Shown here one piece after another: positions 1 through 13,100 of a stretch of DNA of 64,000 nt (its first letter is position 1; every line of letters begins with the position of its first letter). The DNA is from Moringa oleifera (lineage: Eukaryota; Streptophyta; Magnoliopsida; Brassicales; Moringaceae). A model generated the notes under the pieces. The model was not told the origin of the DNA. It saw only the letters and a list, made by a program, of their open reading frames with translations, and ran no database searches. The stretch is taken from NCBI GenBank assembly GCA_021397835.1, contig JAJFZO010000087.1:3162001-3226000 (forward strand), read 5' to 3'. The position numbers were made by a program, and so were the translations under genes.

Positions 1-356
1 TTAATAAAAAGAGTTTTTTTTTGCGAGAAAAGGATAAGGGGTGCCAATTTTGGCAGTTTTCTCTAAAAAGAAAACAAGAGAAAAACTGTTTTCTCACATA
101 AGTATCACATAATGGGCTGAACAGAGTATACTTTCTTCTCCCACACTTCAGATGCAATTTCAGAAATCCATAAATTCAAACAACACTAATTAATTAACCT
201 TAAATTTTCCATGTAAACTGATGAGATCGGTGTCTCTTTTACCATTTACAAGCAAAATCAAAGAACCTCTTTGAAAGAACAAATCTTGTGATACTCATGA
301 GAAATGTTAGGAACTTTTACATCATAATCCTGCCTGATCATTACAGAAACCTCTCT
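1..356. other. 3' flank of the MIZ1-like gene
   Basis: This AT-rich stretch has no coding potential on either strand. It lies downstream of the minus-strand gene that ends at 357 and probably holds its 3' UTR. No poly-A signal stands out enough to mark the transcript end. Confidence 0.5.
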
Positions 357-1046
357 CTAATGAGTTCTGACGAAGAAGATGCTGAATTCTGGTCCATGTG
401 CTCCATCAGGGTTTATCATATATAAAGCTTCGGAGTCTTTGGAGCCGACCACTCTCTCGAATCTTGCTCTCATGTACGTGAACTCCCCGTCCGGTGTTTC
501 TTTCTCCTTCTGGCACGGGAGGACTCCGGCGCCCATCGACACCCCTCGCAGGAGCTGCATAACGTGGAGCTCGTCGTCGGACATTTGCTTCCTCCTGATA
601 GAGTAACCGATCTTTCTTCCATTACAGTACACCGCCCAAACGAACTCCTCGAGCAGTTTCTTCCTGTGAGTCTTGGTCTCGCTCTCCAGGGCGATCCTCA
701 CGATATCTGACGCCATTTCTTTCTGAAGAGCACTCGTAAGCATCGGTAGCTCAATCACAAACATGGGCACGCAGTGAGGATCTTCCTGGATTGCCAGGCA
801 GACTCTCCCTTTACGGTACCAAAAGATAGTTCCCGTGGTAGCACTGTCCTTGAGTAGAGGTTTCCGCGGCCGGCCGAGCAGTGCAACCATCTTGCATCCA
901 GAGGTTAACATCGGGAAGAGCTTGAACATCCGAAGTAATCCACCGGAAGACGACTTGCTGCGCTTCTCTCCCTGTGTATGCTGGAGCAAGGACAGTATCG
1001 CTGGGTTGTCCATGTGATAGTAAGGGCTAGAATACACAGGAGGCAT
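357..1046 (-). CDS. MIZU-KUSSEI1-like protein (DUF617 family)
   Basis: Single-exon gene of 229 codons. The body matches the plant-only DUF617/MIZ1 family: a short variable N-terminus (about residues 1-45), then a conserved domain with GTIFWYRKGRVCLAIQ near residue 72, the segment EEFVWAVYCNGRKIGYS, and the C-terminal signature GEFTYMRARFERVVGSKDSE followed by a hydrophobic FSIFFVR end. Arabidopsis MIZ1, the founding member, is a membrane-associated protein needed for root hydrotropism; other members are mostly uncharacterised, so the exact role here is inferred only at family level. Length is near the short end of the family (about 230-300). The start is the first Met of a continuous frame. 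The upstream region is rich in GA runs. Base composition is much more GC-rich than the flanks, as expected for a real gene. Confidence 0.93.
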   Translation of the reverse strand: MPPVYSSPYYHMDNPAILSLLQHTQGEKRSKSSSGGLLRMFKLFPMLTSGCKMVALLGRPRKPLLKDSATTGTIFWYRKGRVCLAIQEDPHCVPMFVIELPMLTSALQKEMASDIVRIALESETKTHRKKLLEEFVWAVYCNGRKIGYSIRRKQMSDDELHVMQLLRGVSMGAGVLPCQKEKETPDGEFTYMRARFERVVGSKDSEALYMINPDGAHGPEFSIFFVRTH

Positions 1047-4000
1047 TGTAGAGGATCTTGTATATCAATGTGAATCAGAAAAGGGTACGTGAAATCGGTT
1101 GAGTTGAGACGATTGGATCAAAGAACAGGATAGATATAGAAGAAGAGAGGAAGTAGGGGGCCGAGAGAGAGAGAGAGTTGAGTGAGTTAGGAAGGTGGTT
1201 TGTCACTTCGGTTGCAATTGTCCTTGGAATCTTTGAAGTGGGGAATGGCAAAGAGAGAGTCACACAACTTGTTTAAAGGACATTAAGAAAGCTTGATGTG
1301 ACCAAGTTTAGTAATTCAAAAGAGAGAAGCAGAAGGGTTGAGTGTGATAGGATAAGGCCATGAGAGAGAGAGAGAGAGGCCGGACCACAAGTTGTGCGAG
1401 GAAGGAGGCCAAAAAACCCACAACCAAAGAGATGAAAAAGAAAAAAAAAAAAAAAAGGGACTCTGGTAATGCTTGGTTTAGCATGTGCCTCTCTGATCAT
1501 TACTTTAGGCATCACCATCACTTTCTTTACACTTTTCCAAACCCTAGCTCACTAATTATTGAGATGCAGCTCATCTTCCCCCAAACTTCTCCCGTTCATC
1601 CATGGAAATTTCTTGGTTTTCATCCCTTTCCTGATCAGTACTCTACCCTCTTCTGGCCTCACTTCCTTTCCCCTTTCTTTCTCTGTCTGGTACACTTGCA
1701 TGTTTAAGCATAAAGCCTTTTAGCCACCATCATCACACACCATGCATTAACTTCCTCACATGTGTTTAGTTAGCTCATTAGTTTAGACATCCGATGATGA
1801 TGCTTAAAGTTCGTGATAGAGATTTTGTGTCAAAACTATACACGATATTATTGACACATTTGCACGATTTTGTGAAATTCAGTTCCCCCGTGTTATCAAT
1901 ATATATATATATATATATTTTTTTTCAGAACATTTTAGTTGTTAATTTGATCAAAATTAAAATGGGTTGATCTTTTTAGCGTGGTTTGGAAGTTAGAAAT
2001 TTCGGTTAATGACATGAACTTTGTGTTCTAATGTTGTCACCGCACCAACCCTAAGCAAGCCTCACTTGAAAGCAAGAGATTGTATGAAAAAAGTTAATTT
2101 AATTAATTGATTAATTAGCAGAAACATTGAAACAGAACATGTCGGTATCAAGATGGGGTTGGCCCTCGACATGACCAATTAAGAAGTGAAAAGCATTGTC
2201 GGCATTCCCATTTCATAATATAGGAACTTCCTCATTAAATCATGCAGGAATTGCTAATGTTCTTTTTTTTTGTAATTTAAATTTTTTTATAAAAATATTT
2301 TATTTATTATTATTTATTTTAATTAAATCACAAATATTCTCATTCATTTAACAATTTGAGCGTTAATTTTGTTTAAAATTTACTTACCGGTAAAATTTTT
2401 CATGCTTTCAGTGGGATCAAATTGGAAAGTTGTTTCCTCAAACTCAGTCTGCTTTGCTAATTGAACCACAATTCTAATTGGGTGTAACATTATTTTATTT
2501 TATCATGACCTAAGTGGTAAATCAATAGATCTCATTCAATAATTGAATTTGGCTAAGCATGGACCGACGTTGAAAGGGATTGTACTTGTAAAGATAATAA
2601 ATGATATTCAAACTAACACAAGCAATTGTCCCAGAAATTTTTTGGTGATTAGACTTTGATTTAAACTTTGAAATAATCCTAACCATTCTACTTTCCTTGC
2701 CTGGCCCCCCCTTTGGCCAAACATGTTGAATCATTAATCATGCTAGGTGATTAGACGAAATTAAAATTGACATTTATAAATGTATAAGTCTTTCTTTTTC
2801 AAGTGAATTTCCTTCAAGCTAGAGCTTAATTAAACATTATTTGACAAAGTTTTAGAGATTTGATAGTGTGGCTCCGAAACCCTAAAGAAGAACACTTTTC
2901 TTCTTTTCTCTTCTTGCTTTTAGCTTTTCATGAATCAGTACTTGACTTTGACATTGTTTGATCGATCCAAGTTAGTGAAAAAGCGAGCTTTATCTATCTA
3001 AAATGATTCCACAATCTAAGCTGCTTTGTCGTCTCCCTTCTAATTATTGCTCCCTTGATGGGATGGGTTGCAATTTTAGCTTAGGAGATTAATTCAGATA
3101 ATTTATTGGCTTTTAATTCATGATTACAACTAATTTAAGAATGATAAATTATATAAGTGGTTATTATTAAATCATAATTGAATAAAAAATAAAAAAATTT
3201 ACTGATCAAAATATGTACTAAATTTTTTAATATAAAATTTATAAAATATTTTTATTATTTAAAAAATAATATAAAATTTTAATAATTAATTTTAAAATAG
3301 TAAGAGGTGTGTTCATTGCAGCTGTCCTCTGGAAACTTTATTGATGAAGATTGAATCAAAAAAGCAAATTTCCGAAGCTAAAGGCAGGCAAGCCTGGACA
3401 GCTAGCTGTAGACAATAATGTTGATATGATTGTTTTTCAATTTTTAATTGAATTTTTTAAAAAATATAAATATTTTAAATATAATTAATGACCATATTAA
3501 TAAAAAAAAATCTGAAAGGAAATCTTTGTGAAATATTTGCACGACTTATAAGATTGAAGGTTAATTTGCTAAATGGTGAAAGAAGCTGATCCACTGTTCC
3601 TAAGCGGTAGGTAGAAACAACTGTATTCAGGCCAAAAGTACCATTTTCATGGGATCAGAATTCCAAACTTCATAAAAATTAATAATTAAATTTATTTATT
3701 TATTTATTGCTAATATTATAATAAAATAATTTTTAAAATTTATATAAATATGAGCTCACATCAAAATATATATATATATCCATATCATTGTTTTTAGTTT
3801 CCCTTTTTATATTTATTGTACACGTGAACCTTATTTTGTCAAACAATTTATACTTAAAAATTACAGAATTTTTTAAATAATAAATTATTTTTACATCAAA
3901 AATTTGAATATAAAATTAAGTTAATTGATAAAAAATTCAAATTAAAAATTAAATTTTTTATGTTTATCTAATGATAGAAAATTTGATTTATCTCACAGTC
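1047..4000. other. Intergenic region; 5' leader of the MIZ1-like gene then AT-rich sequence
   Basis: The first roughly 500 bases carry GA-rich tracts (around 1163-1180 and 1360-1380) and an A-run near 1440, as is usual in a plant promoter or 5' UTR of the minus-strand gene. From about 1800 the sequence is AT-rich, with TA repeats near 1900 and 3765. Short open frames here show no recognisable protein. I see no gene or RNA in it. Confidence 0.5.
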
Positions 4001-4700
4001 TAGGGCCCGGGCGTACTTAATATTATGGGGACATCAGCGGGCCGTTATTTTCCCCAAAGGCCCACAACATACGGCGCAAACCGCGCCCGCTTTCTTCTCT
4101 TCGCACCAACGGTTTTCTTTCTCTCCAAAATTTTCAAAAACCGTGCTCGGTGACCGTTACTCGAGGTTCTCTACTCTTCTTCTCAGCTGAGTTTGAGTTA
4201 GGGGTAGGGTTTCTAATGAAGGGGCGTATATCAACAAGGGAATTGAATTCTCTTGATTTACAGGGTTCGGTTTTGAAAATGGATTGACATGGTTTTGTCG
4301 TTAATATGTGCTTCATTCTTCTCGGTGTTTTGTGCTCAACTCTGTTTTCTGAGTGGAATTGAAGAAAGAATTGTCTTCGGAAGCGTCTGTTATGTGAGCT
4401 GAACTGTACTTTTCAATGTGATGTGTATTTTTCCCTATGTTAGTGCATAGTGTAATGTTATGATTTCTCATTGTCGGAAACCATGTGCTTTTTGCTTCTC
4501 CAGTTTGGGCCAAAATTGCTTAGAGAGTCCCTTCTTACTTGCCTGCCACAGTTTCCGCTGTCTGTTATGTCATTGTTGTTGATATGAACTTTTTATGTTC
4601 TAATTTTCTAGTTTATCGTGTATATTCCATTATACATCATTGGTATTTAAGCTTCATATACACATAAGGGATGTAGACTGAATGACATGGGCAAATAGCA
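4001..4700 (+). promoter_or_regulatory. Possible promoter and start of an unidentified plus-strand transcription unit
   Basis: A local GC-rich island interrupts AT-rich flanks. It contains GGCCCA (a site II element, TGGGCC on the other strand) near 4057, further GGGCC-type motifs near 4003 and 4039, and a telo-box-like run GGGGTAGGGTTT near 4201. In plants the site II plus telo-box combination is typical of promoters of translation, mitochondrial or snoRNA host genes. The only early reading frame is a 23-codon ORF starting at 4217. I could not assemble a longer protein or find a convincing snoRNA box pair downstream. It may be a non-coding transcript or a short-peptide gene. Confidence 0.3.
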
Positions 4701-6449
4701 AGGGACTGGTGATGTATTCGTTATTCTTGAGATGGCTGATGGACTGTCTAAGGAGGCAGCAGAATTCTCCCTGCACTTAATTTGATTTGAGACGAGCTCT
4801 TGCAGTACTCATGATATAGCAAGGAGGTACTCTGTTCATGAGGTACATTTTTCCAAATGAACTTTCTTTACATAGCATTTATATGTTAGCATGGCTGATA
4901 AATTACTTATCAGGATGGAGACTTTGATAGGAATCACGCACTGTAAATTAGGAGATGAAAACAGGGAAATCTTTTATGAATGACTTTTCTTGATTAATTG
5001 GGTTCAAAGATGGTTTGTTATTGATGATCTTGTTTCTGCCAACAACTGCCTTCGAACAATTAGCAAAAGCCTTATGATATCTCTTCTGGATTAATTTTGT
5101 GAAGTTGTTTAAATTTTTCAATCATCGGATTCTGTTCTGAATCCCATAGTAATCTTAAACTGCAGAAATGCTTGTATTTGCTTAACTATATTAGACGGAA
5201 AAACCTTGTAAATTATTATCTGAATAAGAGTTGCACAATTATTTGCATCTCAAAAAAGTTCCTTCATCCGGATAGTTTGTCTTCAACATCACCAGATGAA
5301 GGATCAGCCTAATAAGTTGATCTCTAAAGCCGTATATTATGGAGGTCACTATCTTCATATCTGTGAAATCTCGTTTTGTTCCCTACAATTATAACATATC
5401 ATTCTATAGATTTCAAGCCCAAATCCATACCATAGATTAAATCCCTTTCACATTGCTGGCCTGGTAATCAGTTTTGTTCCTAGTTTTCATTTGTCTTTAT
5501 CATTTAAATCAATTTTTAATAAATATGAAGTAGTCCTATCTGTTTATGCAGTGATTAACTTTGATTTTTTACTATAATTATCCAATATTCAGACAACCAA
5601 CATTAGCAATGGGGATAAAGCCTCCCTCCTTCTAGAAGTTGACCATGATTTATCAAAGCAGATCACTTGTATTGTAATGCACATCTTAATAGAAAGTCTT
5701 CTTAGTGAAGAAATATAGTTTTTGAGGTTCATCCCTATCAAATACCATAATTTAATTCCCCAGATGTGTCTTGTACTATAAGGGGTTAGTGACTTCATAA
5801 AAAATATATATGTATATATATATTATATATAGCAGTTACTAATGTCACACAGTGAATTTAATGTTTGATATCTTGAGTTGTTGGACAAGATTTAATGTAC
5901 TAGAAATCAATAAAACCCTATATTGCCATTACTTTTTATTGCCAATTGATAAAATGATCACATCATTTCTTATATTCAATTGTGTTTTAGTAAAGAATTG
6001 AGAGATACCTGATTTAATAAATGATGACACGTTTTAAGTGTCTTATTCAATCAGCAGACATTAACGCGTGTGCGCATGAGATTTTCTTTATGCTTGAAAC
6101 ATTTTTCTGTATTTCAGAAATTAAAGCATGATATCTAGATCATGTAATGAGCAATTAAGCATAATTATGAGTGGAAGAGAGGAAACTTCATTGCCTATGC
6201 TCCCAATAATATCTTGAAGAGTTACAAAGCATTGAGATAAGACAAATATACGAGTAATGTTGTCTCTTGGTATAGCTCTATGCTTTGGAGAGTCTGAATC
6301 ATATGCTTGCAAAAATCAATCAAGTTATAAAACATGCAAAACAATCTCAATTGTAATTTTGTTCCTGACATGAACTCTACATTTATAGGAACAGGTAAAC
6401 TATCTTTACAACAAAAAGTTGGGACTCCTGTCTGAGGATCTATAATGAT
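4701..6449. other. Intergenic region; probable 3' flank of the DUF1645 gene at its right end
   Basis: No protein family is recognisable. The left part may belong to the transcript suggested at 4001-4700. A TA-rich repeat lies near 5800-5830. The last 150-300 bases probably include the 3' UTR of the minus-strand gene ending at 6450. Confidence 0.4.
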
Positions 6450-7553
6450 TCATGACCTTGTAAAGGAGCCAAACCCAGTGGCAAGTGCATGGACAGCAGG
6501 ATTGACTGCCAATCGCCCCAGAATACCCCGTTTGTATGGCAAGAAAGTCTTCTTCTTCAAATCCTCTGATGCTGCTTTGTTGGTCGTGTAATGCAATTCA
6601 TGAGCTGAAACTGGGCCCCTTCTCCTTGAGCTGGAGGCAGAGACAGAGCTGTCTGTGGACCGGAAACTTGCGTTCTTGGCATCTTCAGGTCTCCTGAAGA
6701 GACCTGAATACTTCCTCAAAGGATCTTTATCTGCTGCTCTTCCCTCAGATGCACTTCGAAACAATAGCAGATCTCTTAGCCTCCATTTTCTTGAAGAACC
6801 CTTTGAAGAAGATGAATTTGAAGGCTGTGAATTGAATGGTGGTTGTTTGGTTGCTCGTTGTAGCTGCTTCTCTTCTTCTTCCCATGGATATGCAGAAACT
6901 CTGTACGGAGAGAGTGATCTTGTGGCTCTACGGCTTGAATTGGTGGACAACCCTGGACCTCTTTCTCTCCCTCTTTCCAGTTCTGGTCCCTTCCGAGTAT
7001 TTTCCACTGCAGCAGCAAATGGGTCGACGTGTTTTTTCCGTCTTGGTGAGAGAACTTCAAGGATCTTCTTCTTACCTTGGGATATTGGTGATCTGGGTGA
7101 CGTTACTGGAGACAAAAGCGGACTTCTCAGGTTCTCCTGCTCGTCAAGTACTAATCCTGGCGGAGGCTTCAGTGGCCGGATTTTGCCTCCATCAAAGAGC
7201 TCATCAGCCGTGAGAGAGGCCTTGTTTAGTTCCCCACTAATATCAAAAGCGAAATCATCCTCCCTGTTGGTGGTTGCTTTGGGTGATTTTGGAGTCCCTG
7301 GCTTCTCTTCCCAATCGAATGGGATTCCCAAAGACTTGTCTATTATGCTGCCGCTGCTCTCATCAACCATCGAGTAGCTATCAAAGTCACGATAAAACTC
7401 AGACAGCCGCGCAGGACTCGTCGGTGCACTGAAGAAACAATCCCCAAATCGTCTAGGCGATGAAGGAGCAGTCAAGTAAGGAGATGATCTTGCGCTGTTG
7501 AAATCAAATTCCATTCTTTTCACCGGTATCATCACTTCCATGTTCTCTATCAC
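6450..7553 (-). CDS. DUF1645 family protein
   Basis: Single-exon gene of 367 codons. Diagnostic DUF1645 blocks are in family order: SPYLTAPSSPRRFGD and FFSAPTSPARLSEFY near residues 24-55, IPFDWEEKPGTPK near 77-89, GKIRPLKPPPGL near 122, LSPRRKKHVDPFAAA near 168-182, and a basic segment RKWRLRDLLLFRSASEGR near 256. The protein is Ser/Pro/Arg-rich and looks largely disordered, with no signal peptide or membrane segment. Many repeated SP motifs suggest phosphorylation (inference). Plant DUF1645 proteins have been tied to growth and stress traits but have no known enzyme activity. A second in-frame Met follows four codons after the first, so the exact start is uncertain by a few residues. The overlapping frames on the other strand are shadows. 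Confidence 0.92.
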   Translation of the reverse strand: MIENMEVMIPVKRMEFDFNSARSSPYLTAPSSPRRFGDCFFSAPTSPARLSEFYRDFDSYSMVDESSGSIIDKSLGIPFDWEEKPGTPKSPKATTNREDDFAFDISGELNKASLTADELFDGGKIRPLKPPPGLVLDEQENLRSPLLSPVTSPRSPISQGKKKILEVLSPRRKKHVDPFAAAVENTRKGPELERGRERGPGLSTNSSRRATRSLSPYRVSAYPWEEEEKQLQRATKQPPFNSQPSNSSSSKGSSRKWRLRDLLLFRSASEGRAADKDPLRKYSGLFRRPEDAKNASFRSTDSSVSASSSRRRGPVSAHELHYTTNKAASEDLKKKTFLPYKRGILGRLAVNPAVHALATGFGSFTRS

Positions 7554-10164
7554 TTCTCCTCTTGGGATAAAACCTTTGGTGGTGTTTTGAGAATCAAAGC
7601 CAGAGGTATGAAACCAAAACGATGTTCAATATAAAAGAGGCAGGAAAGAGAAAGGAAATAGCAAAGAGAGACAGAGAGGGGGTTGGGGTGGTGGAAATTG
7701 TTGACCACCAGGTCTTATCTCACAGCCGCCTTATAATACTTTGGAACAAAAGGAAATTCATTTCTCTATCCTCGTCTCAAATCACAAAATATGGTGAAGT
7801 TATTGGATTCTTGATCACATGGGGCATGACTGGTCTTATTTTTGTTTTGTAGGTAATCATGCAAGATGTCATCCACCTACCAAGCCTATGAATTTTCCTT
7901 TAAGCAGAGGTAGGCTTGGAGGCTCAGCTCAAATGTCCGCGTAACGAATGCAATCATCCATCCCTTGATCCCCAAGTTTAATGTAAATGACATTCCCTCG
8001 TGGTCAATTAATCAAGTCATATGCCTCCACTTGCGTAACATAATTTGTCTTATATAGTAAAATTTCAACGTGGGTATTAAGGGTAATATGGGGATAATGA
8101 AAAAAAATCCATGTGGATATAAATGGAAAAGTATTATTTAATCAGATTAGCTGTTAATGTTTGGTGGATATGAGTAATTTGTTAGCTTTCATTGTCAAGA
8201 TAATTAGTTTATGTATAGGGGAAGTAAGTAGTGAAAATACCATGTGCTTAAAAATGTGGCTGACCGATTCCTGGGTTCTAGATGCTTAGACTTTTTTGCT
8301 TAAAACCCTAGAGATAACATTTTAATTCTCAATATAATAGTTAATCGATGATGTGTTCGTGCAGAATTATATCTCCAGTAAATCTAATATGAAAAAAATA
8401 TATATATTCTTTCATTGGATTTAAAAGAGGCCAGATATCACATGGCCCAAAGGTGTACTATTTGGAAATTAACAGAGGACAAGGTTTTAAAAATGAGCAG
8501 CTGTGTAGAGAATTATTGGAATTTAGATGGAAGCTGCCGTAGGGACGCACATGGGGATAATTAATATTCTAACGTGAATGTATTTGGACTGACCTTTATT
8601 GTTGAAAGGGCAATGGGGAGAACTAAATAACAATGGATGTGGTCACACTCACACAGCCGACCTTCTTTAATGTAATCCTCAATCATGTTCCAGCAGAGAT
8701 TTGGAATTTAAGCACCGCCATCCATTAAGGGGTTGAATCAATTTGTCATACTTCTTGGGCTCTAGCCCAACAAGTTTAGAGCAAGTGACCCATGTTTTTG
8801 TGATAAAGCACAGCCCATTCGACCCCAACCCAGCCCAGATATCATCTTCAACTTGACGAGCCTGTCTTGTTACCATTTTGGTTAAACCCAGTAGGACTCA
8901 CATGGATTGGCAACTTAATATGATTTTTATTGATTATTTTGAAAAAATAACAAAATGATTTTGATAATTTATTATATTAATCAAAAAATTAAAAATATTG
9001 ATTTATTTTATTAAATTATTGCGTATCAATATTAGTAAACAAAATTCATTTATTCTTAGTCTACGTTATTGATCAGACTACGCAAAAGTAAATAAAGTGA
9101 ATTGAAAAAAAAGAGGATAAAATTGCCCGTGTATCATGCAGTATCTGTCTGTTCTCTGTGTCAAATAGAAGAAACTTAAAAAACCTAAGGAAAAGAGAAA
9201 AAAAAATCTAGTGGTTATTGTACCTCGACATTATTTTTGGCAGCATGTGGTAGACGTGGACCACGCCAATCTTTTTCTTTCTATCACACAGGACATTGAA
9301 TAGGGTAAAACTCACAACTACAGTAACAAGTACCAAAGCCACCAGGTCCAGACTTTAGCTTTTACAACCTGTGTCTCTGTCACCCCACTTTGAAGAAAAA
9401 AAAAAAAAAGCACTTTCGTTCTTTGCTTCTACGCCATCGATTGATACCCACATGGTCATATCATCAAATTAGGGCCACATCTAATTAATTTGATCTAGCT
9501 TGAGACAAACTTTTGATTTATTGCTTAGAACTGGTTCAGCTAGTGAAATCAAATGCGTTTGCAGAATTATGGAGCGGTATGAAAGCTAAGTGACACCAGA
9601 CGGCAATAAGTATTTGACTGAATGGCTTATGCCCCAGAAGACATGCACTGGCTTTCTTTGTTAGGACCACAAGCTATAATGTCTGAGCCATTGATATAAG
9701 GGCTAGGGCATCAGTTGCTTTCTTTGAATTGTAAGGGTTCATTACTTCAGTTGCCAATAGATGCTGTTAATGCATAACAGCTTTATAACATGCCATGACA
9801 GAGTAATGGGAAGTAACTGTTGCACCTAATATTCTCTAATCAAACTTCCATGTTTGTCTTTGTTCACTTGTCAATAGAGCTGGCATTCTTTTAATTGAAG
9901 GAATGCTATGAACTGTCAGTCTGCCTTCTCCATTTTCCTTCCAGTAACTATATTGTATTCATGATTATTCGCTTAAGAAATGATCTAGTCACATATAAAT
10001 ACTCAAAAAGATGTAGTTACATGGAGGATTTGGTGACACTGATAAGATCCTTTCCAAGGTAGACCAGATTATACATTTAATTTTTGACATGTATTCTATA
10101 ACTGTGTACAAAACTGTAACTCCCAACACCCTTACAACCATCTCAAATGAAGCAAAAATCTCAC
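7554..10164. other. Intergenic region between the DUF1645 and DUF547 genes
   Basis: 7554-7850 is the probable 5' leader and promoter of the minus-strand DUF1645 gene. The rest is AT-rich with no recognisable gene. A 65-codon minus-strand frame near 8679-8876 has moderately protein-like composition but matches no family I know. 9740-10164 is probably the 3' UTR of the DUF547 gene. Confidence 0.45.
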
Positions 10165-13100
10165 TTATGTGCACAAAAGGTACCTAAAACAGAACTCATA
10201 TGGCATAACTCGAACAAACTGCAATGGACACTCACTTTTACCCCTCTCAAGACACTTGATTGCTTCTTTTCCTTGTTCACTGGGTAACTGGAGACAAATC
10301 CAATCAAGCAAAGAATCCAAGTCTTTTGCAAAGTCGAGTAAATACCAATCCAACAGCTTTGGGATCACAAACTTGCTGGACGAAAATGCAACAGCAGCTT
10401 GTAAGTACTGTTTCTTTGCCACTTCCAGTTCGTTCTCAACGTGGGATGCGGTGTACACTCGCACCTTCATGTGAGCCAGTTCAAGAATCAGTACAATGTC
10501 TAGATATACCTTTTTCAGACAATTAATGAGAGCCCAAAAGAATTTCAAAGTCACGAATTTATTGAGAATTTATCAACATAAAGCCCAAGATATCAGTAAG
10601 TATTGAATGAGAGGTGCATTAAAACAAGGTGAAATTATACAATTTTACTGAATTTGGAATCACAAAACCTTTTTTAATTACCCAGGAGGAGATGCATGGC
10701 TAAGGTGATAAACTAAATCAAGCTTAACCACTTTACACATGGAACTTACAGCAGGGGAGGACCAGCTTCCACATGACAGGGCAAATGTTACCAATGGTTC
10801 AGATAACTCCAATCCAAATTTGTTCCTTACTGTCATGTCGTCATTCTTTATACCCTTTGGAAAAGTCTGTAGAGAACTCAGGAGAAAGGACCATGTTCAG
10901 GAAGACTTCATCATCAAAGCTGAAAAGGACTAACCCAACAAGCTGAACGGGCAGAACTTACATATTTCGAGTGATAGGGCAGCCTGAGGATGAAATGCTC
11001 GATCGTTATTGCTCTCAGCAAGTGTCCCCCGACATTTATCGTGGCCTGTATACCAAGAAATGCAACTATTGACAATTCATGTAATGTTACAATCCCTGAG
11101 TTAATATGTCCTTGATTTGACTTCGAAAGAGAAAGTTGTAAGCTTCTTAATACTCGAGTTAAAGCCAACTGAAGGTACATGACAAATGGCATTAATTTAA
11201 CAAGAACAGGAATTTCTGGACAGTCCTCACCTTTCGCATCATTGCAACCACCATTTCAGGACTTTCTGGTACTCCATGCTCCAGGAATGCCTGCATTAGT
11301 GTAGCATATTAAATGCCTCCTTTCCTTACAATTCATTCGGATTCAGAAAACATAAAACAAACTTGTGATAAGAATTCAAAATTGCAGTTCATGTTCGGTT
11401 GTTCACAGAATGCATTCACATACATTCATCATGGAAGAGTTGTAGACGTTTATCCAGAAAGCAAGCTTCTCCTGGTGGGTGAGGTTGTCTAAGTTGACAG
11501 AAGCAAGTTTCTCCAACAGAAGTCTGAGAAATCCAAAGATAAAACAAGTAAAACTCCCAGTATTTTTGCTGATAACAAGAAAAAAAAAAGACTCTGTAGG
11601 TTCAATGGTAGGAACATACTTTAATCTACGGAGTAGAAACAAAGAATTTGATGTTCGGTTCAGATCAATCGAACCAGCTTCAATAGCAAACAAATGCTTG
11701 TAAGGACCAATATCTCTCTTTCCAAATCCCAAACAAATGCCATAAGGATCTTTAAATTCTATGTCTTCATTATGTTCTTGAGATGCAATTGCTGACAAGT
11801 AAGACAAATTTTCTGCACTGCCTCTGCTCTTCCTTGAGCTCATTCTTAAGAAAATGCTCGATAAGCATTTCACTATATCCTCAGAAATCTTATTCGGACC
11901 ATCATTTGGTAACACTTTTGGATCCGGAATACTAACAGCTCTTGCTTCTGCATTACCTTGATCTTGTAAACGGCTTTCTAGCTGAAAATTCACACAACCA
12001 AATTCATTTCACTGCAAGTGACTTCAATATGAGTAAAGTAAGGCCAGTAAGTTTAATAAATACCTGTAATTTTGGAGGATCCAGATGCTTGTTCACCGGC
12101 TTATGGTCAATTGGAGGTTTCTTCACTGGTGTTCTGATTGTTTGGGGTTTATTACATGAAAATCCCTTGTTGCTCTTCGTAGAGTTGGCAGTCGATTGAT
12201 TCTCCTTACCCCTCCCATCATCTAAGAAGGCAAGAAATGAGATTCGACTAACGTAGCACAACCTGATTCTGTTGTATACAAAATGACATTATCCCCAAAG
12301 CTTACCAGGAAGGGAATGTGATTGCCTCATTGTTGAGGCTGTGGATTCACATAAATCTCGAGCCAGAAACTTAGATTGATCTGGTTTGGGATTCTTATTC
12401 AGGCTGGGAGCATTCAATTGATCTGAATTCTCCATGCTTCTCTTGGAGGAGGATATGTAGACAGCTTCCTGATACAGGTCCTGCCTGAAATGGACAACCT
12501 GTTCTTCAAGTCGAACAACCTCTTCTTCCAGAACAGCCACTTCCGCGAGCAGCTCCAATGTCTGAAAAGAATCAGAACCCAGAGCTAAAATCCCAGTTTG
12601 ATAAAACAATAGAAAATATCATCTAAAATTAAGTTACTGATCTTTTTAATTAAGTTCTTTTTACTAGGATTTTCATTCCTGGTTAACTTAATATTTTGGA
12701 CATTTGGCATAAAACTATTGAAGATAACAAAATTAACTCGAATGTAAGGAATCCATAGGGATCTTGAATTACTAACAGAAGGAGGGAGATAAGGAGGAAG
12801 ACGAGGAAGAGTTCCCAATGGTCTGGTGAAAGCTCTTTCCAAAGCTCTGTGCACATTCTCTTCATGTCTGAGCTTCTTCTTCAGCTTATCCACCTGAACA
12901 ATAATCAGATTTTAAACAGAATGATCAATAAACATTCTCAATTGTTAAAATTGAAACTCAATAAACTAAATTGGACTGCAAAAACATAAACCAAAAATCC
13001 ATACATCTTGCTGTAGGGCCATTTTCCTCTCTCTGTTTGATGCTCTTCGATTCGTGGCACCTTTTGCCCCATATGTTAGCTTGCTCCTCTGCATTTGCAC

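Noticed and set aside
4732..4785. Short plus-strand frame resembling the end of an RNase H domain (ADGLSKEAA)
   Set aside because: Only about ten residues resemble it; no other reverse-transcriptase or RNase H blocks are nearby.
6655..7377. 240-codon plus-strand frame over the DUF1645 gene
   Set aside because: It is antisense to a clearly recognised gene; codon structure and conservation favour the minus strand.
8679..8876. 65-codon minus-strand frame with protein-like composition
   Set aside because: No recognisable motif, no splice-supported extension, and no conserved neighbours.
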